From NCBI RefSeq assembly GCF_964340395.1, contig NC_135561.1:15395461-15459460 (forward strand): a DNA stretch of 64,000 nucleotides. Reading direction: 5' to 3'. Under the pieces are notes generated by a model that was given only the letters and a program-made list of their open reading frames with translations, was not told where the DNA came from and did no database searches. The DNA is from Glandiceps talaboti. Its lineage: Eukaryota; Hemichordata; Enteropneusta; Spengelidae. This document shows, one piece after another, positions 49,454 through 63,597 of this stretch (positions are counted from its first letter, which is position 1; every line of letters starts with the position of its first letter). A program made the position numbers and the translations under genes.

Positions 49454-52400
49454 CTAAGGAAAGATCATAGAAAATACGCATATGGATTATGCCATACAAT
49501 ATTTGTATAATTGTAGAGTATGACTTCATTCTGCATTCATACTAATTAGCAGTAACTTTCAATAGTAATTATGCGAGAAACAAAATAAATATATTTCATT
49601 CGCTACACATACGTCTGTTATTTGCCAAATACCGTTCCATATCTTGCTGCTTATTTCCTAAATACCACATTTATACCAGGTGGGAGCTAGTATACTATCA
49701 GATACTGAAATTTGAAATAAATGTTCATTAGTATGATAAAAATCATTCTGTCGTTATACCGGAAAGATTACCTCGAGCAGCAAGATGTGTAACAGTATTT
49801 GGCAAATAACATACTTATACGTCGCCTGCGACTACGAATTGATTTTTGAATTTCTAAAAATGCTGTTTCATTTAAAAAAATAAAATCACTTCCGCGTTAT
49901 ACTGTCGATCGTAGTATCACACACCTCTCTGATGACTGCAGTGTGGTTGTTTACATCTCAGCCTTAACTTTTTCATCCAATAGGAGTGCGCGTTTGCTCA
50001 CTAGTATGAGGTAATGTTTACTGTTTGCATATCACTCAGTGATATATTCAAAACTTTTGTGCGTCTTTGTTTTGCGTACTGTATTCTATTAAATGCACAG
50101 AAATGTTCGTGATATGCTTTATTGTTCTAGTTAAGCAAAAATTGTACCCTGATATCCTTCATAAATTTAGGAGATCTTGTTTGCGATCGCGTGACGACCG
50201 TGCGTTCACCGTCATTTGACTTTTTGTGGAATTTTTGACGATTTCCCTGTGACACAAAACGTAGAGTTTAAAATGACTTGTTACAATGTGTACAACGATG
50301 ACATTTTGTATGGTTGACAACAAAGTTTGGTATTGGCAATGCTGGTTATAGCTGGATGTCTAGTTGTCTGCTAGGATTATTTACAGGAGGACGTGTAGAG
50401 ATCACGTGATACAAGCAAAAACATGACTGTTGGTGAAATATACGCCTGCATATCTGCAGGGCTCTCGACCAATCAGAATGCGAGATTGGTGACATGTGAC
50501 GTACAAGTTGGTATATATGTTACTCGTAAACTTACCTCTGTATCAGTTGTTATCAGTACACTCTTTTCACATACACATCCATGAATGATTTTTCTTCCAT
50601 GCAGAAATTGCAAGGCTTTAGATATGTCAACGGCTAAGATGTAAACAACTTCAATAGTCAACCATGACTTCAGTCTCTCAAGGTATGTGGACAATGATGT
50701 GTAATTGGATGCTCCCTCTAATGCAGCAACATGGCTATTAGACATATCTTCGATAAACAGAAAAGCTATGGAAAAGCATAATACATGAAATTTAAAGCTT
50801 GAATTCTGAAGATATTGCCTAATTATCAAAATTGCAAAAGTCACAATTAAAAAATACATACAACAACTACATGAAACAGATATGGTTTATTATGGTTAAT
50901 GCATGTACCAAATGAAATGAAATGTGAAGCTTGCATTCTCAAGATATAGTTTGGTTACTGAAAATAATGGATTATACAAATTTCTTTTAAACTAAAAGCT
51001 ACATCAACAAACTACAATTTATAGTACATGTGCGCTTTGTTATGGTTGATGTATGATGTACTAACATATATGAATTTCAAGATTGCCTTATAAGATATGA
51101 CCTAATATTAAAAGTTATTTATTATGCAAATGACTTATTACCATCAAAAACTATAACAAACGTGCACTCTGATATTATATGAAATATGAAGCTTGGATCC
51201 TCAAGATATAGAATCATTAATTATGCAAATTACCTATTGAACTCAAGACTATGCCAACAAGCTTTATGCGATATGTGTCATTTGTTATGGTTGCTGTATG
51301 TGCCAAATTATTCGGAATTTGAAGTGTACATTCGTAGTTACTGCAAGCCATTAATTATTGAAATTACTCACAAAATAAAGGCTATAATTGTCAACAGACA
51401 TCATAGGACCTGTGCGCATTGATATGGTTAATATATGGCTATGCACCACAAGTATATGAAATAAGATGCTTGTATTCTTAAGATGTAGCTTAATTACTGA
51501 AATTCATTGATAATGCAAATTACTCAGTAAAACTAAATACTCTGCCAACAGGCTGTATAGGACATGTACTAAATTCGAAGTATTTTAGATATGGTGTAAT
51601 TACTGAAAATCACCAATTATGCAAATTGCTAATTAAAACTAAAAGCTACAGCAACTGCCTTTATGAGAAAAGTTTCCTCTGTTGATGTATTTACCTAGTG
51701 GTGCAGAATTTGAAGAGACTGAATGCATTCTTTAGATATTGCTTAATTACTGAACATCATTAATTATGCAAATTACTCATTAAAACTGTATACTAGAACA
51801 ACAAACTTACATGATATAAGCACTTTACTATAGTTCACGTATGTACAAAATTACATTAAATTTGAACTATGCATTTTGAAGATAAACCATCAATTATGGA
51901 AATTAATACCCATTGCATTAAACTACCAAAATCTAAACCTTTCTTGTCATTACCATATGGACGTTGTGTGGTTTCATTAGAATCAATGCAAGTGTTATGA
52001 GATATTGTATCCACAGACACAGACACAGACTCAAGACAAAGAGAGTCTTGAATTGTGAAGAGCGTGAGCGGGACTTATTTTGTAGTTTGTAATGTTTGGA
52101 TTTGAATATAACTTTGAAACATTACATGTACAGACGTTGACGACGCGTTGGTTGTGTTATGGATAGACAGAAATCATGTAATTTGAATAGACCTCTGTGT
52201 ATGGAGGTATCCTGTGACGTAATAGGATAAGCGTTCAGTCTATACTTTTAAATAATATAGAAGACGTTAACCTTTTTGGACGAACCATGCAATTTCAATA
52301 GAATTTGAATCTGTGTATGGAGGTATCTTCTACCTCCAAGGTTAATTACTATATCCTCTGTTATTTGCCATTGTTTCTCCTTCTTTTATTTCTACAAAAT

Positions 52401-53760
52401 ACTCCTGTGTCACAACAAGCTTCACCAACACCAGTGGACATGCAGGCCGACAGACAGGCAGGAATGCAGACAGACAGAAAGACAAACAGACATACACATC
52501 AGCAGCAATATACTAAAGACTGCATCATGCTGATATTCATTACCTATCTGATACGGGCTAATATCTCGAGCAACTTGTGTGTTAAAACTTTGAGATGATA
52601 CTGCTCTGGAAGATGACTTCTTGAAGTCTATTGTTGATATAGTATACAGGATTGGATTAATGGCAGAATTGAAAGGTAAAATAAAGACAGCTGTCCAAGC
52701 ATAAACAATACCAGGAATTGTGACTGTATCAGTCAATGCCAGTATACCCATGATAGTGATCGGTACCCAACAACAAAAGTCTGTTAATACAATCAGCGTC
52801 ATGCGTTTAGCTATTGTTGCTGCTTCTTTGGAACTTTGTGATGACTTTCTCCCTGAAGCCCTTCTTATTCGCCGTATAGAACTATACATTAGCAAGTAAC
52901 AAACGAAAATTACAATGAAAGATAAAGAATTCAAAACCAAAAATATGGAAACAGAAAACTCCCAGCCGGGAGTACTTTCATTAGTGAGATGCAATGAGAG
53001 ACAGACGGCTGAACGACCATAGAAAGACTCGCCAAAATACGGTATACCCACCAAAGGCAGAAAGCTAATTACAGCAACGACAATCCAGCCGACAATTATT
53101 AAGAACGTACAAGTTTTCAGTTTCAAGCGAATACATTTGAAAGGAAAAACAATAATCACAAAACGATCTATGGTCATCACCGTTAAAGTAAAGACAGACA
53201 CTTCGCTTGACAATGTCGACAGAAACCCAGCAAAACTACACAGGGGACTACTTCGCCAAAAATCATCATATTGTATGTATTCCCCTCTGTAGTACATGTC
53301 TGCCGATGCAATAATTAGGAGATAGATGCCCATCAATAGATCTGCTACACCAAGATTCCAAATCAGGAGATTTGGAACATTTTTAAGATCATTTTTTTTA
53401 ATCCGCCAGATTATGACAAAAATGTTGCCACAGAACGCAATAAGCCCCAATATCCAAACAAAAGATCGTTGTATCTTGTTCGCCATAAGGTCCTCACATG
53501 ATGAGAAAACGCCAGCATTTGGAGTGCAAACATCCACTTGGTGATATTTTCTTACGAGACGGCAATACTTGTAAGCCTCGGTATATCTGTAAAGAAGTAT
53601 AGAAGTAGGTACAGAAAACATTGATAGTTATCTGTGACACAAAGTAATTGAAAGATAAATTGTAATTCATTACAACGGAACTTAAAATAAAATATGCTGA
53701 TGACGTCATCTACTATTACTTCCGGTAAGAGTTTAAGTAGTGATATTGTCAACATTTGCG

Positions 53761-53792
<32 letters not shown>

Positions 53793-56042
53793 GTACACCA
53801 TGATGATATTTAGCTATTTGACATTGAAGATAGAGGTCAAGGTCAAACATCAAGATTTCATTAGAAAGCATTTTATAGCTAACAGAGATAAACACCCAAT
53901 GAGGTATCTATCTATTAAGCTTTCTGAGTTTGTGTGCAAAAATGATTTTTACAATAAATATGTCAGTCATACAGCTATTGTCAATAAAGTAATGAAAGGT
54001 AATGAAGTACTGTGGATATGTAGACTACTGTTTTTTGACATTTGTACCAACTTTGGCTGAAAATGGCTTATTGTCAATGCATATCAGAAATGTTTTATTT
54101 TGCTATTTGACCTTTAAGACAGATGACAAGGTCAAAGATCTTATCTATAAATAACATAGGTGTAGACACTCAAATGAGGTAACTATTTATTCAGCTTGCA
54201 TCATTAATGGGCAGAATATGTAGTGTTACAACATTTTATGCCAAGTACGTTTGATATTGAAGATGAAACGCAAGGTTTCAGTAGATAATGCTAAATGTAA
54301 GGGGCGTCATTAAACAATCAGTGTGCGTACATTTGGATAATACTATTGTAATCTGGGATATAGAGGTAAATAAAGCAATTTAGTCTAGATTTGAATCAGT
54401 GTATGCTTTGGCTACATGGTGAATACTCCAGTCAGAGGAGGTATTCAGATCAAACTTTGTGCTCGTGCACTTTAATGATAATAACGATAACAACTTACAT
54501 TTCCCTTAAATTCACCAATGGTTTAAACAACACCAATGACGGCATTTTAAACAAATTACCAGATAAATCCCTACAAATAAGAATAAAATAGCTTTGGGAC
54601 ATTTGGATCTTAATTACATGTGTATGAAGAACAAATATCGGGAAGCATTTGAAGTATAATTATGTAATATTATAATAGTATAAAGTTTAATATAAACTTA
54701 GCATATATAACATCACAAATAAACACTTTGCACTTACAGTAAATGCAGATTATCAAGGTCATCAAAGGCACCTTCTTCTATCTCGATTATTCCATTGTTT
54801 GAAAGGTACCTAATAAATAATAAATGAATAATTACAAACAGTCAATAGCTAATAAGAAGCACTAACAAAGAATTCAGAGATATCGACATTTCTGTATTGA
54901 CGTGCCTCATTTGCCAACAAATTTGACATGATATTATTGTCCTTAGTACATTGTCAATTTAGTACAATGGAGTCTTCTGCTGAAATATCATAATCGTCTG
55001 CTATCGAAGATACTGACGATTGGAATGATATTTATGGGGGACGTTTCTTTTTCCGATGAAGAAGATTCTTCGGACACACATCACCATACTATAACTTTCC
55101 CTCACTGAAGGTAAACATAGACTACTTACAACTTTTGTAGATTTCGTAGTCCGAAAAATATAAGGTCTACTAGTCTTCTCATCATATTGTTTGACAAATC
55201 CCTGGAAAATTAAATAGAGAAAGATGTAACACTTACACCAAGACTGATTCTGTGACATATTTATTTCAGTTTTGGGTAAACATATTTTAAAACAGCGATT
55301 CTCAAACCACAAACACACATTTACTCTTTAATAAGAGGCTCGAGTACAGCACAGAGCTATGCTTGCAAAGTGCAACAGATTTAGAGGTAAGTATCTGCCA
55401 CGACTTATAATTAATATGACGTTCCCTATAACAGGTTTTCAATGAGAAGAGAAGTTGTGAAGAAAGATAGTAACAAATGATTGATACTCACAGTGAATAT
55501 AAGTTGATCAAATGTCTAAATGTCATTGCTGGGATTCTCCCGATCTTATTGTTTGATATGTCGCTGTATTGACAGAAAAAAATCAATTAACTAAAGTTCA
55601 ATAGCATGAAAGTATGATTCCTATAATCAATTTCGTCATTGCAATATACTTAAATATGTTAAATAATGAACAATACGGTTTTTATATAATTGTAAGTAAA
55701 TGCAAATAGCGTTAAAATGTAACAACTAGTAAATGTCTGTCCATGTAATTTACAATAAGTTGTCACTTTCGATGTATATGGAAACAAAACCTGTTTGGAT
55801 ATGTTAATGGGTAATGCTAGTTTTGTCCAATTGATTTGGGTTGTTCTACTCTGAGCAAAATAGTCTGTTTGGTGTAATGTTTCATGTTAGGTCATATATA
55901 TTCACCAACCTTATAGTCCCGCCAACATCTTGTAATTATCCACTTCACATGTATAGCCTTACTTCAGCAAATCTTGGAACTATATTAACTGTCTGTCATT
56001 TGTTTTAAACTTAATGTCACTTTTAACAATGCTGTCAAAGTA

Positions 56043-56113
<71 letters not shown>

Positions 56114-59100
56114 GAAAAAAGTAAATAATAAAAATACATTATATGATAATACTTACAGTTCTCCAAGAAATATGTAAGAACTAACATTAACTTCGGACAT
56201 ATTAAAGCTATTACCTATGAATGTTCTGCAAGACAAAAGAAAATAAGTAAAACTTACTAGCACTGACGTACGTATTTTATTTTACATTCATGCACATATA
56301 ACACTTTGCAAGCTTATATGCATTCTGCTATACAATAACTAATTGCATAGCTATCCATAAGTCTAACACTATCTCTAGCATCTGTTGAGAATTCTACTTT
56401 TCCATGAACGATATAAGTTAATGGGGTGGAGAAGAGGTGGTAATCCTCGGTGGTCTGAAATATGGACACCCTTTACGCTGTATTCCTACATTGAAGAACA
56501 ATATTACCATGTCGTACAATGTTTTAGCAGAAATAAAACTTGATGTGTGCATTGTCGGTCAAACGTTTCGACAAGCTTAAGTACATTCATTCTATGTGCA
56601 TACGCTCGTCTTTGGATTAATGTAGAACAAAGCCGCTAAAAGTCTACTCATTGTGCAGCCAGCAAAGTCAGTATAGAGTTATCGGATCACTGTGTCAAAA
56701 ATAAGACATCAAACCTGATCTGCTTTGTGAAATTGATGACCCCCCCCCTTCTGTACGTCCCCCTTCGATCTCTAAATTCTGGTGACCCGTCTTTGGTTGT
56801 CCGCTAACGGCCGTAACATCTGATTACTGCCAGAGAGTTTTAACATAAGTTGAATTTCAACTGCTAAATCTAAACAATTATTGTGAATTATTGTGATTAC
56901 ATCGGATAGCAATATAATGTTTGGGTATTACTGTGTAACAAAAAGTTAAACGTATGTTAGAAGATTCGGAAATAAATATTATTGAAAAAATACATTATTG
57001 TATATGTAATCACAAAAATTAAAGCAAAAACTGATATTCTAAAATGTAATAACTGTAGTGCCCAAACTCCTTCGATGTTCACGTTCACATTCAAGCTTAT
57101 TGATTACGATGATGCTTTTGGTGTTGTTGATCACGTCAACACAGCTAATATCACATGAATAACAAATGGAAGACTTCACTTACATCTTTCGAGTGTTCTC
57201 GTCAACGTCGTCTGGAAAATAGAGTAATTCTTTATTGATACATTCAATAACGTAACCATTACACTGACAATTCTTTGGACAGAGAACATCTATGAAAATT
57301 AAAGCGGTATTTATTAGAAATCAACCTTTGACCCCGATGTATCAACCAAATTGGAAGCTCAAATGCTACAAGAAAGGTTCTTACTCGGAGCGGTTGAACA
57401 ATGCCTTGTGCTTCGCCTCTCCCCAACACATTTATTTGTCGACAATGCATGACTGCAAAAGTTTTGCATATCAAACTATTGTATGGGTCCAGTTTCGGTG
57501 CTATTAATAACCGAAGTAACCAGCGGTTGACATCTAAATCTGTTAAGGGTTGATGGGAGAAAATATGAAATCTATCTTATACATGGAAACTATTGCACCA
57601 TTTACTCTTCAAACGTACACTATATCAGTGCACTTCACACATAGCTGTCATACAGTCATGTTAGTTGGTACAACCAAAAATGTTGTTTTCTTGCTCAGGT
57701 ACAGTATTCTGCTTTAGTTCCGAACTCAGAGTATAAATAAGTTACTTGGTAAATTTCGGCTAAATGATTAAGCTTGTTACTGTATGCGAGTCAACCTCTA
57801 CGGTATACAATAATTGCTGAAGAAGGCTGAGTGAATCAGCCGGAATATACTAGGTAAATTATTTATTCTCTTAATTTGGAACTTATACAACAAATGTTAG
57901 TTATTGGTATGAAAGCCTTTATGCTAGCATAACAATATCTGTTGTAACACTCCCAGTCCCTTTCCCTTGGAACATATCTTCCCTCGGGGTAATAGTTATC
58001 CTCCAGTGCCCTCACTACCAGGCAGTACGTGTTAATAACAAACTTAAGAGTGTTGATATGCTCGTCTGTCCCACTTCCCAAGCAATAAGGACTCATAAAA
58101 ATACAATTTGCTTACCACAGAGGATTTCGTCATCACCATTTGCACAGTGTTTTGTACCATCACACAGCTGCCATAAAGGTATACAGTTATCACTTCCATG
58201 GCATTTATAGTCACCCTGGCACATGAATGATCCCTTATCTGCAGTAATAACATGACATACTTATGGTATATTATGGTATGAACGTATGTCATGCATTATG
58301 AAAGAGGCTAAGAAGAGTTGTGTTGTGTTGTGTCTCTTTTCTTGGGTTCATTTATGCATCACGTACCTCTCAATATTGTTGTTTTATTGCCATTAACGTT
58401 AGGGACCGGTTTGGTCTCAAGCGTGAGGTTCAGAAAAATTGTTATTCTACTTCGAACAACAGTACAAAAGGAAACAATTAAATAAACCAAAAAACAGTGA
58501 ACTAAACAGGCGGAAACAATCACAAACGCTCCGGCAATTATGGGTCATTCCTGACTGCTATTTAAAGGCACATGCATACTTACCACAGTCTTGTTCATCC
58601 TGTCCATAAGCACAATCTTGAACACCATCACATCGTCGATGAAGTGGTATACAGTATGATGATGGACACTTGAACATCCCAGCAGGACATTGAAATAAAT
58701 CTGCCAAGTATATTATAATTGGTTGTTTTTAAGTTTAGAAAATCTCAAGATAGCATAAAACAAGCGTTTACATATCAACAAACCATACTGGAATTAATGG
58801 CTTCAAAAAGCTGAAAAATGTTCATGATTAAAACTTTGAAATGTATGATTGACATCTCATATCATGGTGTATACATTGATGATAACAATAAGCATGTGTC
58901 CTACAGCTTGTTGATAAAGCTTTAATTTTGCCTAACGAGTAATTGCCATAATTGATGATCTCCGGTAAGTTTGCACTCTTGGCGTCAGTTTTCATATTAT
59001 ATATAGACTTACTTAATTAAAATTTTAGTCAATCTTATTATTTTGGTTTCATCACCTTTAATAGTTGAGAAATTTAAGCATAAATATTTGCAACATGTTT

Positions 59101-62100
59101 TAAACGTACCACAGTTCTGGATATGTGTGACGTCACGACATCCTACTTGATATCCATATTCATCAAAGTCATAGATACACATCCATTGCCGGTCAATGCA
59201 ATTACCAAAGTTACATCGAAATTCATTTGTCCCACAATGGTTTTGTGTCCCCTCCAAAACATCTTGAAAGCCACAACCTACTTCATCTTCTTGGTGGTTA
59301 CCCATACAATCCTGTATGCCATCACATTTAGTCTGATGTGGGAGGCAAGTACCACTATAACAACGGAAACCCCTGCATATCTTAACTACAGAGACGAAAA
59401 GTATTCAATAATAAATACACCCGACAGGAATAATGTGAAGGAATGCTATCTCGACTATTAAAGTTTCCATCCTGTATTGCATACTTCATTTGTATACTCA
59501 GTATTAAAAACTGTAAAAGTACAGTTCCATTGGCCATTTATTGATATCACTTCTGGCTCATTTCCTGCATTATTAACTAAGCTAACATTGACGTTAAACC
59601 CAGGCTAAGGACGTTAAAATGCTCTAATAATTATAGAGAAAAACGGGAACTACCAAAATACGTTTTTAGATTCACAAGATATTTTAAAACTTGTTTACAG
59701 TGTTATTTACAGAAGAGGACCAATGTGGCAATTGGATATAAGAAATGTTCTTTCAATCTTGATAGGTTCGGAAATGGACATCGCTAGCCTAGATCACGTG
59801 TGGTAGCTTATTTTTTCTGTCCTAATGATATTGCATATGAATTGGTATTTCAAATGCTTAAATGCTGGCACAATAATACTACACTTTTGTGGCAACCAAG
59901 CGACTCAAAATCATACGCTTTTAGCATATCAGCAGCTGCATGTTCATGTCCATCTAACTCGTTTTTACGGATATGAATAGGGAATGGTCAGGAATTGCAA
60001 TAAATATATTCATATCACTTACAAACTGCACACTTACAAAATATATGCTATTGCTTTAAACAGATGTCAAAAGTAAATTGTCTTGACCGAAACAGAATCA
60101 ACTTGTCAAAAAGTGTAGTGCAAGATAGATGTAAGTAGGGAATGATGATAGAGCAGTCACTACCGTTTAACAAAGAAAGAAAGAAAGAAAGAAACTAATT
60201 AACTAACCAATTAACTAAGTAGCTGGCTAACTAACTAAAATAGCAAACATACAAAAATGTAATAAAATGTTTTTAAAGCGAGTATCAATTTTGTATTTTT
60301 GAATGGTATAAGATTCTGAACATTATAATAATGCAATTTATACATAAAATTCAATATGTAAAACAAACAAATGCAACGATGGTTCACCTAAAAGACAACA
60401 ACTGGTTGTACCAAATTCTCATCCATGTGATCACTTTAAGATTTCGTAAGAACGCTTCTTAATTTATGACTATACCAAACATTACCCTTACCACATTCAT
60501 TTTCATCAGAACCATCTAGACAATCCTCGATGAAGTCGCATTGCTTTGAGATATTCACACATTGCCCATTGTCACAGGCTAACTGCTTTGATGTACAGTT
60601 TGGATATACTGAAATAAAATAAAAACATGTTTGTGTTATTTCCATCAAACGAGTAACATTCATTTGTTGATTTTGATAGCTACGTCAACATACTAGTATT
60701 ATGTATGATGACCCAAATAACTTATATCTTTGTTTATCAATATGTATATCTCAATTTTGGTCTTTATGGAACAACTATTTACTGTTGATTGGTAAATAAT
60801 GGACACAGACCAGTCCTGCCTATCAAGAGTTATCTTAAAAGCAAAAAGTGTGTGTGGGAATGAACATATTTAAGTACATTCAACAATTCTACATTATTAT
60901 TTAGGACATTTAAAATTTGAAAACGAACAGCGAACAAATAGTCTTTTCGTGCCGTATGGACGGCATTCAGGTTCTATTTGCTGCGAAAATGAAAATACAC
61001 GTGTGGTTATACTGAATACGTTTTGTTTTTCTTCAAGTTGAGACACTTCGTGGGCATTCTGTTAGTTGTAAGAACATCGGTGAAACAAGTGTTTTAACTA
61101 CCGTTTTGCCTTGTGATGCCATTGAGAAAATTACACAGCCTGTAACGTGATCATCAACTGCTTCGTGGAGTGTTCTAGTCGTTTTGCAGAACGTATCATA
61201 ATATAGTAGTAATTATAGAAAACGTACCACATTGTGATTCGTCACTGTTATCACCACAATGATCAATGAAATCACAGTAAAATGATAACGATATACATCG
61301 TCCATTTAAGCAATGGAAACTGGATGATGAGCAGATTAAACCTAGAAAACAATATGACAATCGATTAAATTCTATAAAAAACTAAATTATGCATGCAATG
61401 TCTCACGGTAAGAGGGACATTTTAATACATAGGGAAAACCAGAAAAATAAACCAATTCAAAACATATTATATTATACTTTTCTTGGAACATATTGAAGTT
61501 TATATTTGTATGATAAACTAAATGTGTTGTGATTACAAATAATTTTTCCCAATGTTTCCAATTTGAATTATAATTATAATTGTTAAAGGTGGCTAGAACA
61601 TAATAGAAAAAAAAACTCACTGCAATTAACTTCATCCGAGTTATCTGAACAGTTGTTGACGCCATCACAGACAAAAGCCTTATTAATGCACTCTTTGCTG
61701 CCACACTGGAAATTATCATTACCACAACTCGTTGTCTTCTCTGCGAAGATACAAACACAAACACGATACTAATTTTGTGTACTGATGTACTAAGTATAAT
61801 CCATACAAGAATATCGTCGACGGAAACAAACGAGGGAATATATGTTCATCAACCACGCCACAATATTTTCTCGACGAGATACATGCTTTGAGAAAAGGTT
61901 AATTAACGAACAGGTGGTATAATTGTACAGCCAGTTTCATCTGGAAACCCCCCACTAATCATTAACATGCACGCCCACCCTTTACCTATTAAAGATTAAT
62001 AAAGGACTGAACACTTGTGCGTGCACTGTTTTTCTCTTGTTAATTAGGTAGTTAGTTCATTTATTGTTTGCTTGTTCTGTTTGTTGCAGACCCATACACG

Positions 62101-63508
62101 AATGATCAATTAATGAACGGACAAAATGGCCATTCAGAATCATTTTCGGATAATTACTTCACCTGTTGACAACACAACTCGAAGCTGATCTCAATGTGAG
62201 CGGGAAAATTATACTCAAAACGGGCCAAATAAACAGTTCCAGCGAGGATCATAGTAAAAAAATTGTGTCACAAATTTCGTGAACACTTGAAATTTTCTAT
62301 TTTCGGAAAATGGTTAGGTGACCAATTCTACGTGAATGACATCGTCTATATGTTGATGTTGAACGTGTAATTTCGGTCTGTGAATTAAAGTGTAGATTTA
62401 GACCCAAAAATCACTATAAGTCAAGTTGTTGTCTGTTTCTGAAATGTGTTTCTGTACTGCAGCATAAAGAGTAACAGGTGTTATATGGGTCACATACATA
62501 CATATACACAAACAAACAAACAAACAAACAAACAAACAAACAAACAAACAAACAAACAAACAAATACACAAACAAATAAACAAACAAACAAACGCACACG
62601 TTCGTACCTACCTACCTACATACATACATACATACATACATACATACATACATACATACATACATGTATACATACATACATACATACATACATACATACA
62701 CACACATACATATATACATGTATACATACATACATACATACATTGTACATACCTACCTACATACATACATACCTACATACATACATACCTACATACATAC
62801 ATACATACCTACATACATACATACATACATACATACATACATACATACATTCATAGATACCCCTTCATACATACATACATACATACATACATACATACAT
62901 ACATACATTCACAGATACCCCTTCATACATACATACATACATACATACATACATACATACATACATACATACATACGTGGAACATCTCCGTTTGACCAGA
63001 CAAAGGAATCGTAACTATCCCGTATCTATGCATTTTATTACAAACGATCATAATGTATCAGATATGTCCATTTCAGGAATTTGTAAGGTTTCTGGTGATG
63101 AGAAAGCTTTGAGGTTGAAGGAAGAAGAAATCATTTTCCGTCTTGGAACGCTGGAACCCCTTGGAATTAATAGATTATTCTCGTCTTTCCCAATCTAATT
63201 ATCATGATTATTGGGTATTTTTTTAAATTTCAGGCGTATTCTATTGGGTTCTTTTAGGTGCGTGCGAATTTAAGAACTTATCCCACGTATAACCGTTTAT
63301 TTATATCACGCGCGGTTTTGTTCCATTATATTTAGAAATGTTCGGGTTTTCACCTGGCATTTCTCTGTCTCGCCAATTTTTCCTTTGAAAAAGAATATTT
63401 ATTCGAAACGTCGGATTTAACAGCTATATATACGGACTGGTTTATTAGTTCCTTATGCATTTCTTTGTACTACAGTCCTAGCAGCATTATATATTTTTTA
63501 CTACTCTA

Positions 63509-63539
<31 letters not shown>

Positions 63540-63566
63540 CATACATACATACACATACATACTTAC

Positions 63567-63597
<31 letters not shown>

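Noticed and set aside
52422-52543. Extension of the receptor past SPYQIG into a Cys/Leu-rich tail
   Set aside because: This is read-through of a good splice donor into GACA-type repeat sequence. The in-phase kinase-like exon is the better continuation, though an intron-retained short isoform cannot be excluded.
53740-54060. A 106-codon plus-strand frame beginning in a GT repeat
   Set aside because: It lies in a receptor intron and spans a dispersed repeat (AAGGTCAAA...ATGAGGT) that recurs near 54120-54190.
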